Origin: JARRLC01 sp037387425
Lineage (GTDB): Bacteria > Pseudomonadota > Alphaproteobacteria > Rhizobiales > Rhodomicrobiaceae
NCBI GenBank assembly: GCA_037387425.1
Contig: JARRLC010000011.1
Span: forward strand, 19,149-83,148
Length of the DNA: 64,000 nucleotides
Direction: 5' to 3'
Position 1 is the first letter of the stretch. Every line of letters starts with the position of its first letter. A program made the position numbers and the translations under genes. The notes under the pieces were generated by a model. It did not search any database and had not been told where the DNA came from. It saw nothing but the letters and a program-made list of their open reading frames with translations. This document shows positions 46,558 to 54,172 of the stretch, piece by piece.

Positions 46558-47643
46558 ATGGGATGGACACGCACGCACGCCAAATTCTTCACGCCCCTGG
46601 CCATCGGCGCGCCAAGCCCGCACCGCGAAGCTCCTACGCGCCTGGAGCGGATGATCCATTTCATCCCGCCGCATGTCGAGAAAATCCGCAACAAGGCTGG
46701 CGACATCGCCGGCCAAGTTGATGTGGTGCTCGGCAATCTGGAAGACGCCATCCCCGCCGACGCCAAGGAAGCCGCCCGCGCCGGGTTCATCGAAATGGCC
46801 CGCGCTACCGACTTCGGCGCAACCGGCCTGTGGACGCGCATCAACTGCCTCAACAGCCCGTGGGCGTTGGATGATGTGCTGCAAATCGTCCCCGCCGTCG
46901 GCGACAAGCTGGACGTGATTATGCTGCCGAAAGTGGAAGGTCCATGGGATATCTTCTATCTCGACCAGCTATTGGCGCAACTTGAAGCCAAGCACAGCAT
47001 TTCGCGCCCCATCATGATCCACGCCATATTGGAGACCGCTGAAGGCGTTAATAACATTGAGGAAATCGCCGCCGCCAGTCCGCGTATGCATGGCATGAGC
47101 CTTGGCCCCGCCGATCTGGCGGCCTCGCGCGGCATGAAAACCACACGCGTCGGCGGCGGACATCCGGGCTACGGCGTGCTGGCCGATGCAAGCGCGGGTG
47201 CGAATACAGACGCCGCCTCCGGGGCAGCCGTGAGTTCGGCGCGCACGTTTCATCAGCAGGATTTGTGGCACTATACCATCGCGCGCATGGTGGACGCTTG
47301 CTTGGCGCACGGACTGAAGGCGTTTTACGGTCCGTTCGGCGATTTTTCAGACACCGATGCCTGCGAAGCACAGTTCCGCAACGCCTTCCTTCAGGGCTGC
47401 GCAGGCGCGTGGACGTTGCACCCCTCACAGATCGACATCGCCAAACGCGTCTTCAGCCCCGAGCCGGACGAAGTGGCTTTTGCGAAGAAAATCCTCGACG
47501 CCATGCCCGATGGCAGCGGCGCTGTGATGATCGACGGCAAGATGCAGGACGACGCGACATGGAAGCAAGCCAAAGTTATCGTAAACTTAGCGCAACTTGT
47601 GGTTGAGAAAGATCCAGACATGGCACAATGTTACAATATGTAA
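46558..47643 (+). CDS. Malyl-CoA lyase family enzyme (HpcH/HpaI)
   Basis: 361 aa, AAGGAG 8 nt before the ATG. LERMIHFIPPHVEKIRNKAGDIAGQVDVVLGNLEDAIP is the family's N-terminus, followed by LDVIMLPKVEGPWDI, AILETAEGVNNIEEIAAASPRMHGMSLGPADLAASRG and the C-terminal WTLHPSQIDIAKRVFSPEPDEV. This is the longer branch that includes malyl-CoA/beta-methylmalyl-CoA lyases and malyl-CoA thioesterases. The window also carries a shorter CitE-like relative (15577-16488). Which reaction it performs is not decided by the sequence. Confidence 0.88.
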   Translation: MGWTRTHAKFFTPLAIGAPSPHREAPTRLERMIHFIPPHVEKIRNKAGDIAGQVDVVLGNLEDAIPADAKEAARAGFIEMARATDFGATGLWTRINCLNSPWALDDVLQIVPAVGDKLDVIMLPKVEGPWDIFYLDQLLAQLEAKHSISRPIMIHAILETAEGVNNIEEIAAASPRMHGMSLGPADLAASRGMKTTRVGGGHPGYGVLADASAGANTDAASGAAVSSARTFHQQDLWHYTIARMVDACLAHGLKAFYGPFGDFSDTDACEAQFRNAFLQGCAGAWTLHPSQIDIAKRVFSPEPDEVAFAKKILDAMPDGSGAVMIDGKMQDDATWKQAKVIVNLAQLVVEKDPDMAQCYNM

Positions 47644-47817
47644 CATGATATTGATTGGCGTTGTCGTATTGAAACAAATTGGCGTATGCATGGGCTAACA
47701 TTGGCTAATTCGGCGTTATGCTTAAAAATTTGTTTTAATACTGTGTCCTCGGTTGTATTGACAGATGCTCAAACTCCTGGCGATATGGAGGCAGTAGTGG
47801 AGTAGAATGGTTCTAAG

Positions 47818-48156
47818 ATGGACAAGCGTATCAATAGCCAGGCGAAATTCCAGGTAGGGCAGATCGTCCGGCACCGGTATTTTTCGTTTCGCGGGGTTGT
47901 TTTCGATGTAGACCCTGAATTCGCAAATTCCGATGAATGGTGGGAGTCCATCCCGGCGGAGATCAGACCGCATAAAGAACAGCCATACTATCATCTGCTT
48001 GCTGAAAACGATGACACAGAATATGTCGCCTATGTTTCCGAGCAGAATCTGCTTGCTGACGATTCAGACGAACCTCTACGTCATCCGCAGATTGGCGAGC
48101 TTTTCGATGATCTGAAGGGCGGCGTCTATCGCAGCCGTAATATCATGGAGCATTAA
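47818..48156 (+). CDS. hspQ: HspQ, hemimethylated-DNA-binding/YccV-like heat shock protein
   Basis: 112 aa. FQVGQIVRHRYFSFRGVVFDVDPEF, PYYHLLAENDDTEYVAYVSEQNLL and the C-terminal VYRSRNIMEH region match the YccV/HspQ family. In enterobacteria HspQ adjusts substrate choice of Lon and affects DnaA stability. A promoter-like TTGACA (47758) and GATATG (47782) pair with an 18-bp spacer lies upstream. The hairpin at 48176-48199 follows the gene. Confidence 0.92.
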   Translation: MDKRINSQAKFQVGQIVRHRYFSFRGVVFDVDPEFANSDEWWESIPAEIRPHKEQPYYHLLAENDDTEYVAYVSEQNLLADDSDEPLRHPQIGELFDDLKGGVYRSRNIMEH

Positions 48157-48175
48157 GCTTCCTATTCCCTTTGCT

Positions 48176-48199
48176 CCGCCCCGTTTTTTTCCGGGGCGG
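48176..48199. other. GC-rich hairpin after hspQ
   Basis: CCGCCCCG (48176-48183) pairs with CGGGGCGG (48192-48199) around a T-rich loop. No T-run follows on the plus strand, so it does not read as an ordinary terminator, though it may protect the 3' end of the hspQ mRNA. Confidence 0.55.
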
Positions 48200-48278
48200 C
48201 AGTCTCTCTCATACCGCAATTGCCGCAAAGTCCACCAAAGCAGTGGACAAACGCACATCATGGCTCTAACAGAAAGCC

Positions 48279-48860
48279 ATGATTAGACGGCTTTACAATT
48301 GGGTGATGGGGCTGGCGGAACACCGCCATGCCAATTGGGCTTTAGCGGGCATTTCTTTTGCGGAAAGCTCATTCTTTCTTATCCCGCCGGATGCGCTGCT
48401 CATTCCGATGGTGCTGGCGCGGCGCGATAAGGCGTATTACATCGCCGCCATCTGTACTGCTGCCTCGGTGGCAGGCGGGTTGTTAGGTTATGCCATTGGC
48501 GCGCTGCTTTTCGAAACGGTGGGCGTATGGCTAGTAAACCTCTATGGCTACACTGAACAGGTGGAGGCTCTCCGCCAAGCGTATCAATCGGAGTGGGGCA
48601 CATATTTTGTCTTTATCGGGGGCTTGACGCCAATCCCGTATAAGATTGTAACCATTGCCAGCGGCATGGCGGAATATAACCTGCCGATGTTTATCTTGAT
48701 CTCTGCGGTCACCAGGGGCGCTCGCTTCTTTATTGAAGCTTGGCTTTTGCGCACTTTTGGCGCGCCTATCCGCGAGTTCATTGAAAAACGGCTGGAATGG
48801 GTGGTGACCGCGGCCACAGTGCTGCTTATCGCCGGTTTCATTGCGCTGAAATATCTTTGA
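48279..48860 (+). CDS. YqaA/DedA-like VTT-domain membrane protein
   Basis: 193 aa. HANWALAGISFAESSFFLIPPDALLIPMVLAR opens a SNARE-associated/VTT domain; the re-entrant motif FIGGLTPIPYKIVTIASGMAEYNLPMFILIS holds the usual Gly-Pro pattern, and further membrane segments follow. The family is tied to membrane-lipid or proton-related transport but is not well defined for YqaA. dsbB starts 27 bp after it, so the two are likely co-transcribed. Confidence 0.87.
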   Translation: MIRRLYNWVMGLAEHRHANWALAGISFAESSFFLIPPDALLIPMVLARRDKAYYIAAICTAASVAGGLLGYAIGALLFETVGVWLVNLYGYTEQVEALRQAYQSEWGTYFVFIGGLTPIPYKIVTIASGMAEYNLPMFILISAVTRGARFFIEAWLLRTFGAPIREFIEKRLEWVVTAATVLLIAGFIALKYL

Positions 48861-48886
48861 GGCAGCTTCCCAAGCTGGAAACGTCC

Positions 48887-49444
48887 ATGACACTAACAAT
48901 CAGCCTTCGTGCAAATATGCTAATCGTGGCGGTTATTAGCGGGGTGTCGGTGATCTCGGCGCTTATCATGGAGCATGTTTTCGGCGTACCGGCCTGTCAT
49001 CTGTGTCACCTGGAGCGCATCGCCTATTACGTATCGACGCCAACTGCACTGGCGGCGTTCTTTCTGATGGGGCGTTTTTTGCTTGTGAGCCGGGTGCTTT
49101 TTGGCGGCGTTGCGTTGGCGTTCCTCGCCAATGCGGGGTTGGGCGCTTATCACGCCGGGGTGGAATGGCATTGGTGGGCCGGTCCAGATGCGTGTACCGG
49201 CTTGCAAAGTCTCGCAACGTCTTCGCAGGATTTGTTAAAGAGCCTGTCGGAACAAAAGGCGGTGGTGCCTTGCGATGAGGCACCGTTTTACATTTTTGGC
49301 CTTTCGCTTGCGGGATACAACGCGCTGTTATCGCTAGCGGTGGCAATTTTGGCGGGGCTGGGCGCGGCCGGATACGCGCTCAGCGTGCGTTTGTGGACGC
49401 CCTGGGCATGGCTGGCGCGCGATACCAGCGATGCTTCAGTATGA
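48887..49444 (+). CDS. dsbB: DsbB-type disulfide bond formation protein
   Basis: 185 aa from the ATG at 48887. Four membrane segments; the first periplasmic loop has the redox pair CHLCHLERIAYY, and the second loop the pair in DACTGL and VVPCDE. The layout agrees with quinone-linked re-oxidation of DsbA. No dsbA is adjacent. The last 9 bp overlap the convergent asmA-like gene. Confidence 0.88.
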   Translation: MTLTISLRANMLIVAVISGVSVISALIMEHVFGVPACHLCHLERIAYYVSTPTALAAFFLMGRFLLVSRVLFGGVALAFLANAGLGAYHAGVEWHWWAGPDACTGLQSLATSSQDLLKSLSEQKAVVPCDEAPFYIFGLSLAGYNALLSLAVAILAGLGAAGYALSVRLWTPWAWLARDTSDASV

Positions 49445-51079
49445 CGACTTTGGTGCGGCGCTGTCTTCGTCTTCCTGTTCCTTGTTGTTGTCCTCGTCTT
49501 TATTTTTGCCCAGGAAGTTATCGAGCAACCTGCCCAGATCGCGCGATTTCACTTTCCCGCCTGTGATCTTCTCAATGGATTTACCGAAAAGCTTGATGTT
49601 TTTCTTCAGCGATTTGCGATCCTTCAACGCTTCGGACACATCAGGCTGAATTTTGGGCTGTTCCCAGTCTCCTTTGATGCGTAAAGGGACAGTCAGCGAC
49701 GCAGGTTCTGCAGAAGCGTTTTCAGCATTGTTGCCGGTAACGTCAGGCGGATTTTGCGCCTTTCCGTCGTCGCGGGCATTCACGCGGGCTTTCAGCCGCA
49801 AATCCAGCTTATGCGTGACAAGATTTGTCGAGCCTTTACCGGTTGCAGCGATGTTCTGGCCGCTTAGCTGCATATGTGTGATGTTCGCCACGCCGCCATC
49901 AATGCGAAACGGGATGCTAAGAAGATCGAATGCGGTACGCCGTCCTTGCTTACGACGCCATCCTCGCAACTCGCCGTCTCTTATGTCTGCCACAACCCCC
50001 GGCAAATCTAGCCCTTCGATAGTACCCTTTTTGACTTCAATACTTCCTGTTCCATTCAGATGATCGAGAATATGGGAGATGTCGTTGCCTGTAGATTTCG
50101 CATCTAAGCTTAGGTCCATTTTCCCTGATACCCAGTCAAAATTAGAAATGCTTTGCGACAAGCTAAGCGTATCGACATCATTTAATTTCAGTTTCATTTT
50201 TAAGGAATTGCCAGGTCCTTTGGTTGATAACGTTGTAAATCCATTAGCGTGCCCGCCATAGAGTGATAAATCATACAGCACCACTACCCCACCGTGCCAA
50301 CCGCCAACGATGTTTATAGCGCCTTTCACCCCGGGAGCGCTGAACGTTTTGGAATATAAGGCAATTTCACGGGAATTGACCAACACATCCCCCTCCAGTC
50401 TCAGAGCGCGCAACAGCTCATATCTGCTGGACTGTCCAATATCCAGCCGCATCTTTCCCTGAAAATTACTGTGTATGCTTCGAAATAACTTGCCCTCAAT
50501 CACAAAGCGTAAATCTCGCGAGGTCGCCCGGAAATTTAGCGGCGCAGTATTCGTGCCTGGATTCACCTTGCCCAGCGTCGCCGCCACATGCACGTCTTCA
50601 TCCAGCCAAGCGCTTTTGAGAACGCCGGTCAGCTTGGCTGGATCGCCAGGGCCGAAGCCGGAGTGTTCAATCGCCAGGTCGATGCGGTCCAGCGCGATGC
50701 GGTCTTCTATGGAAGCGCTTCGTCTTTTGTTTCCCAGAGCAACGCCAACCCGGTCAGCCTCAACGGCGCTGACGCGCGCGCTCCGCGAGAACAACGACAA
50801 CGGATCAACTGTAAGGAATACGCGTTCTGCGCTCACGCTGGGGGCCTTTTCAGATTTCCCCGTATAGCGCACAACAAGCCCCTCGGCCTTAAAGCCCGGT
50901 CTGGGAAACACCTGCATGCGGATGTTCCGCGCTGCCTCCAATTGGAAATGGCCTCTGCGCTGAAGCGCTGCCGCCAACCGCTCGCGCGCAAAGTCTTGCG
51001 GCGTCAGCCATGGCAAGGCGGCCAGCCCTGCAAAAGTCAGTGCTATAGCGCTTACCAGAACAATCAGCAGTGTTCTCAT
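49436..51079 (-). CDS. AsmA family envelope protein
   Basis: 547 aa. A single N-terminal membrane segment (LLIVLVSAIALTFAGLAALPWL) is followed by LTPQDFARERLAAALQRR, typical of AsmA openings, and a long beta-rich periplasmic region. The AsmA_2-like block DHLNGTGSIEVKKGTIEGLDLPGVVADI and IPFRIDGGVANITHMQL lies near residues 345-400. The C-terminus is highly charged (KNKDEDNNKEQEDED). Such proteins are thought to help move or place lipids between membranes. Its 3' end overlaps dsbB. Confidence 0.87.
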   Translation of the reverse strand: MRTLLIVLVSAIALTFAGLAALPWLTPQDFARERLAAALQRRGHFQLEAARNIRMQVFPRPGFKAEGLVVRYTGKSEKAPSVSAERVFLTVDPLSLFSRSARVSAVEADRVGVALGNKRRSASIEDRIALDRIDLAIEHSGFGPGDPAKLTGVLKSAWLDEDVHVAATLGKVNPGTNTAPLNFRATSRDLRFVIEGKLFRSIHSNFQGKMRLDIGQSSRYELLRALRLEGDVLVNSREIALYSKTFSAPGVKGAINIVGGWHGGVVVLYDLSLYGGHANGFTTLSTKGPGNSLKMKLKLNDVDTLSLSQSISNFDWVSGKMDLSLDAKSTGNDISHILDHLNGTGSIEVKKGTIEGLDLPGVVADIRDGELRGWRRKQGRRTAFDLLSIPFRIDGGVANITHMQLSGQNIAATGKGSTNLVTHKLDLRLKARVNARDDGKAQNPPDVTGNNAENASAEPASLTVPLRIKGDWEQPKIQPDVSEALKDRKSLKKNIKLFGKSIEKITGGKVKSRDLGRLLDNFLGKNKDEDNNKEQEDEDSAAPKSSY

Positions 51080-51259
51080 TTGCTAACCCCGCAAGTTTTT
51101 CAGCATTTTGACGGACTATAGTCTGATTTGCGGAGAAAACGAGGCGGCATGATTTTTCAAGCATTTCTAAGCCGGCAATACAGCACTCAGGAACAGGAAA
51201 CACAGACATACAGTAATATCCCCTAGCAAGTACGTAGCAATACGAATGCCGATCTAACC

Positions 51260-51285
51260 ATCGAATTTTGCATGCAGAATTCGAT
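51260..51285. promoter_or_regulatory. 26-bp near-perfect palindrome upstream of asmA
   Basis: The sequence reads ATCGAATT..TGCATGCA..AATTCGAT and is symmetric apart from one base pair. It lies 181 bp before the asmA start on the minus strand and in the gap before the 51639 gene. A dimeric repressor site or a hairpin are both possible. Confidence 0.5.
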
Positions 51286-51396
51286 TTCCACATTCTTACA
51301 AATTGTTTCAATTTTTTTGCAGTAGCCAAACGCGAATTTCTGGTGCATTCTAATTCTGCCGAGGACAAGAACAAATCAGCCGAGGAAAATTGCAGA

Positions 51397-51432
51397 GCCA
51401 CTTTAGGCAATAAGAACAAGCGCTAAAGTGGC
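51397..51432. other. Perfect 10-bp inverted repeat before a small frame
   Basis: GCCACTTTAG (51397-51406) pairs with CTAAAGTGGC (51423-51432) over a 16-nt loop. A smaller GGGG-ACT-CCCC hairpin follows at about 51446-51456. Together they form a structured leader ahead of the small open frame at 51476. There is no T-run. Confidence 0.5.
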
Positions 51433-51475
51433 AAGGGTTGTGCCTGGGGACTCCCCTCAAAACAGGAGAAGCCAC

Positions 51476-51565
51476 ATGCCTTTTATTGTCTCGCCTCACA
51501 CCCAAGGGTTGCGTTATCGCCGTATTGTTCCACCCAAAAAAGCACTAGGGTGTACACGCCGTTGA
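51476..51565 (+). CDS. Possible 29-residue basic small protein
   Basis: A frame of 29 codons starts at an ATG with AGGAGA 7 nt upstream, the best ribosome site in the 559-bp gap 51080-51638. The peptide is basic (GLRYRRIVPPKKALGCTRR at its end). Length is too short to judge by composition. It is supported only by its ribosome site and the structured leader before it; it could equally be a leader peptide or chance. Confidence 0.35.
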   Translation: MPFIVSPHTQGLRYRRIVPPKKALGCTRR

Positions 51566-51638
51566 GCGTGGCGCAAGCTTACTTCTGCATACATTATAAC
51601 GAAGTCAAATAAATCCGGTTCTTGGAAGAAGGGGTAGT

Positions 51639-51887
51639 ATGTCTGAAGGGTACTCAATCGAATTTGGCGACGAAATTGTTGGCATTATTGTTCGCAACGA
51701 TGGAGAGAGGTATTTCCGCTTTCACTCAGCGGTCAAAGACTTCAAAGCGCTTGACGGCTTGGTGTTTCAGAAGCCGCGTGCTGCTGAACTTGCCGTGCGC
51801 GCATACGCTACTCACGGGCAAATCATGAATCCAAACAAGGCGCTTGCCGTGCCTGATGGAATATACTCTTCACGCTCCCGGCATTAA
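51639..51887 (+). CDS. Small protein of unknown function
   Basis: 82 aa with AAGGGG before the ATG. IEFGDEIVGIIVRNDGERYFRFHSAVKDFKALDGLVFQKPRAAELAVRA reads as a compact alpha/beta protein; there is no signal peptide or membrane segment. I do not recognise a family. The sequence has normal coding character, and a terminator-like hairpin follows 43 bp after the stop, which supports a real gene. Confidence 0.7.
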   Translation: MSEGYSIEFGDEIVGIIVRNDGERYFRFHSAVKDFKALDGLVFQKPRAAELAVRAYATHGQIMNPNKALAVPDGIYSSRSRH

Positions 51888-51929
51888 CGCTTCCCACTTA
51901 TCCGTCGGGGCGTGTGACTTGAACGTAAT

Positions 51930-51978
51930 AACGGCTTTGCTATTCCCGTTAGTATTGGGCGCAGCAAAGCCGTTTTGC
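51930..51978 (+). terminator. Terminator-like hairpin after the small gene
   Basis: A perfect 12-bp stem AACGGCTTTGCT / AGCAAAGCCGTT (51930-51941 and 51963-51974) encloses a further CCC/GGG pairing and is followed by TTGCTGTTC. The T-tract is weak, so termination is probable but not certain. Confidence 0.6.
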
Positions 51979-52119
51979 TGTTCAACCAGCCCCCCACTAT
52001 TTGATCTGTCAGCAACAGAATTAAGTGGTTCGGATAGATTTGAACCGCGAGCGCGATACGTTTAAAATGCGCAGCGAGCCCATTCCCGAGCAACATGCGC
52101 AGACTGAGGAAAACGCCAC

Positions 52120-52404
52120 GTGACAGACGAAACCAAAGAACGGCTGGCTACAATTGCCGCGCCCTACAATCGCGAAATACGGCTTGATGACGTGCGCTTT
52201 TCTAGCGGCATGCGGCTCATGCGCATTGTGATTCGTGAAGGGCACCGAATCACGCAATTCGATATCGACCCAGCAACGGCGTGTTCCTGGGGAAAGGTTT
52301 TGCAGCGCTGGGGTGAAGAGTCCTCAGGTGCGTCAGGTGAGGGCGTGTCTGGACTTGCAGCTAATGATCAGTCTACAACAGCACCTGATAACGACGAACA
52401 ATAG
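52120..52404 (+). CDS. Conserved small protein preceding cysG
   Basis: 94 aa. APYNREIRLDDVRFSSGMRLMRIVIREGHRITQFDIDPATACSWGKVL is compact and looks conserved; the tail is Ser/Gly/Asp-rich and probably disordered. I think related short proteins sit beside siroheme synthase in other alphaproteobacteria, but cannot confirm this here. It ends 9 bp before the cysG start, so both are co-transcribed. Function unknown; a link to sulfite reduction is positional only. Confidence 0.78.
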   Translation: MTDETKERLATIAAPYNREIRLDDVRFSSGMRLMRIVIREGHRITQFDIDPATACSWGKVLQRWGEESSGASGEGVSGLAANDQSTTAPDNDEQ

Positions 52405-52413
52405 GGTGGGAAC

Positions 52414-53832
52414 GTGGATCAACTACCGATTTTTTTGCACACCAAGGGTAAACGCGTGGCCGTATCCGGTGGCGGCACTATCGCCGCACGCAAAACGGAA
52501 ACCGCGATGAAGGCAGGCGCGCATGTGCAGGTGTTCGCTGCAAGCTTGAGCGACGAATTCCGTTCGTTGGCGATCCGTCCCAATTTCGAACACGTCGCCC
52601 GCCAGCTTTCCCCTACTGATATTAAGGCATGCACAGTCGTTTTCGCTGCCAACGAAGACGAATCCGCCGACCGCGCAATTGCGGAAATGGCGCATGCAGC
52701 GGGCGTTCTCGTTAATGTCGCTGACTCCCCAGATCTGAGCGATTTCATCATGCCGTCCATCGTTGACCGCGATCCGTTGGTGATTGCGGTTTCCACGGGC
52801 GGCGCCTCGCCAGTGTTTGCGCGGATGATCCGGGCGCGGCTTGAGAGAACGCTTCCTGCTGCCTACGGGCGTATGGTGGCCTTCGTGGGCAAACACCGCA
52901 AGCGGCTCGGCGCGTTCCTGAAGGAAGGTGCTGCGCGTCGGCGTTTCTGGGAGCGCATCTTGGAAGGACCGGTCGCTGACCGCTTCATGTCCGGACATGA
53001 AGAGCAAGCCGAGGCTGAGCTTGAAAAAGCCCTGAGCGCGGCGGCCAGTGGCGACGAATATCGCTTTAGTGGCGAGGTCTATCTCGTTGGCACCGGGCCG
53101 GGCGACCCCGATCTTCTCACCTTCGCCGCCCAACGTTTGATGCAGCGCGCTGATGTTGTGCTCTACGATCGGCTGATTCCGCATGGCATCCTTGATTTGG
53201 TGCGCCGCGACGCTGAGCGCATCTATGTCGGCAAGCTGGCGGGCGACCATATCCTGCCGCAGGAGGAAATCTCGGCGCGTCTGGTGGCGCTGGCGAAAGA
53301 AGGCAAGCGTGTGCTGCGGCTGAAGGGCGGCGATCCGTTCATGTTCGGGCGCGGCGGCGAGGAAATCGAGGCGTTGGCCGCGGAGGGGATTCCGGTGACG
53401 GTCGTGCCCGGCGTCACGGCTGCGAATGGATGCGCGGCGTATGCTGGCATTCCGCTGACGCATCGCGATCACGCGCAAGGCTGCCTGTTCGTTACCGGCC
53501 ATGCCAAAAGCGGCGGTCTGGAGATGGACTGGGACGCGCTCATGCGCCCAAACCAAACCGTGGCGGTTTTCATGGGGCTGAGCCAGTTGCGCCAGCTCAT
53601 GGACGAGCTTGCCTCAAGAGGAGCCTCCCCGGAAACGCCTGTGGCTGTCATCGACAACGGTACGCGGCCCAATCAGCGCGTGGTCACGGGCACGATGGCG
53701 ACCATTGCGGAGCTGGTCCAGGCCGCTGATTTGCAGGGCCCGTCCATGATCGTTATCGGCAGTGTGGTTAGCTTACGCGAAAAGCTGTTCCCTCAAGGTG
53801 CAACAATCGCGTTTGCAGGCGAAAAGGCGTAG
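52414..53832 (+). CDS. cysG: CysG, multifunctional siroheme synthase
   Basis: 472 aa with a GTG start. The N-terminal NAD-binding domain has VAVSGGGTIAARKTETAMKAGA and VIAVSTGGASPVFARMIRARLE (dehydrogenase/ferrochelatase). The C-terminal uroporphyrinogen III methyltransferase has VYLVGTGPGDPDLLTFAAQRLMQRADVVLYD, RLKGGDPFMFGRGGEE and VPGVTAANGCAAYAGIPLTHRD. It makes siroheme for sulfite or nitrite reductase. The usual first Gly-rich motif VVGGG reads VSGGG here, a mild change. No sulfite reductase gene is seen downstream. Confidence 0.96.
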   Translation: MDQLPIFLHTKGKRVAVSGGGTIAARKTETAMKAGAHVQVFAASLSDEFRSLAIRPNFEHVARQLSPTDIKACTVVFAANEDESADRAIAEMAHAAGVLVNVADSPDLSDFIMPSIVDRDPLVIAVSTGGASPVFARMIRARLERTLPAAYGRMVAFVGKHRKRLGAFLKEGAARRRFWERILEGPVADRFMSGHEEQAEAELEKALSAAASGDEYRFSGEVYLVGTGPGDPDLLTFAAQRLMQRADVVLYDRLIPHGILDLVRRDAERIYVGKLAGDHILPQEEISARLVALAKEGKRVLRLKGGDPFMFGRGGEEIEALAAEGIPVTVVPGVTAANGCAAYAGIPLTHRDHAQGCLFVTGHAKSGGLEMDWDALMRPNQTVAVFMGLSQLRQLMDELASRGASPETPVAVIDNGTRPNQRVVTGTMATIAELVQAADLQGPSMIVIGSVVSLREKLFPQGATIAFAGEKA

Positions 53833-53867
53833 GGTGAGCGCTCTTGCCAATTTTTCGTAACGCAAGT

Positions 53868-53910
53868 GTAGGGTGGGGCGAAGCCAGCGCCGATGGTTTC
53901 CCCTCCCATC
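53868..53910. repeat. Short REP-like palindromic unit after cysG
   Basis: GTAGGGTGGGGCGAA is followed after about 15 nt by TTTCCCCTCCCATC, an imperfect inverted match. It resembles the unit at 32283-32360 (shared GTAGG-TGGGG start and a GATGG core). Two related copies in 64 kb suggest a dispersed family. Confidence 0.45.
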
Positions 53911-54172
53911 ATTGACGTACATTCTCCGTGGGCGGGTGATATTCGCGTCTCATTTTGGAACGCACTTTAGAATAGGTCTATCTTAGATCGCCGAATATCC
54001 AGTATAACTGCCCCTATTATGCCACAAGGCGCATGCACCAAAGATAAGTATTGCGTTTCGCGCCGTGTTTTTGCGTCTGATGAGCTTGATCGGATATCAT
54101 TCCCTCCGGGGCATGACGGCAACAGGAGGGGGGCGGCGAAGCGTCTTGGAAGACACCGAGGATAAGCATATC

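Noticed and set aside
47758..47787. Heat-shock sigma-32 promoter for hspQ
   Set aside because: TTGACA and GATATG look like a general sigma-70-type promoter; the CTTG...CCTAT pattern is absent.
48176..48199. Hairpin after hspQ as a rho-independent terminator
   Set aside because: The T-run is in the loop, not after the stem.
52029..52050. GGTTC...GAACC pairing as part of a tRNA
   Set aside because: No acceptor, D or anticodon arms can be drawn around it.
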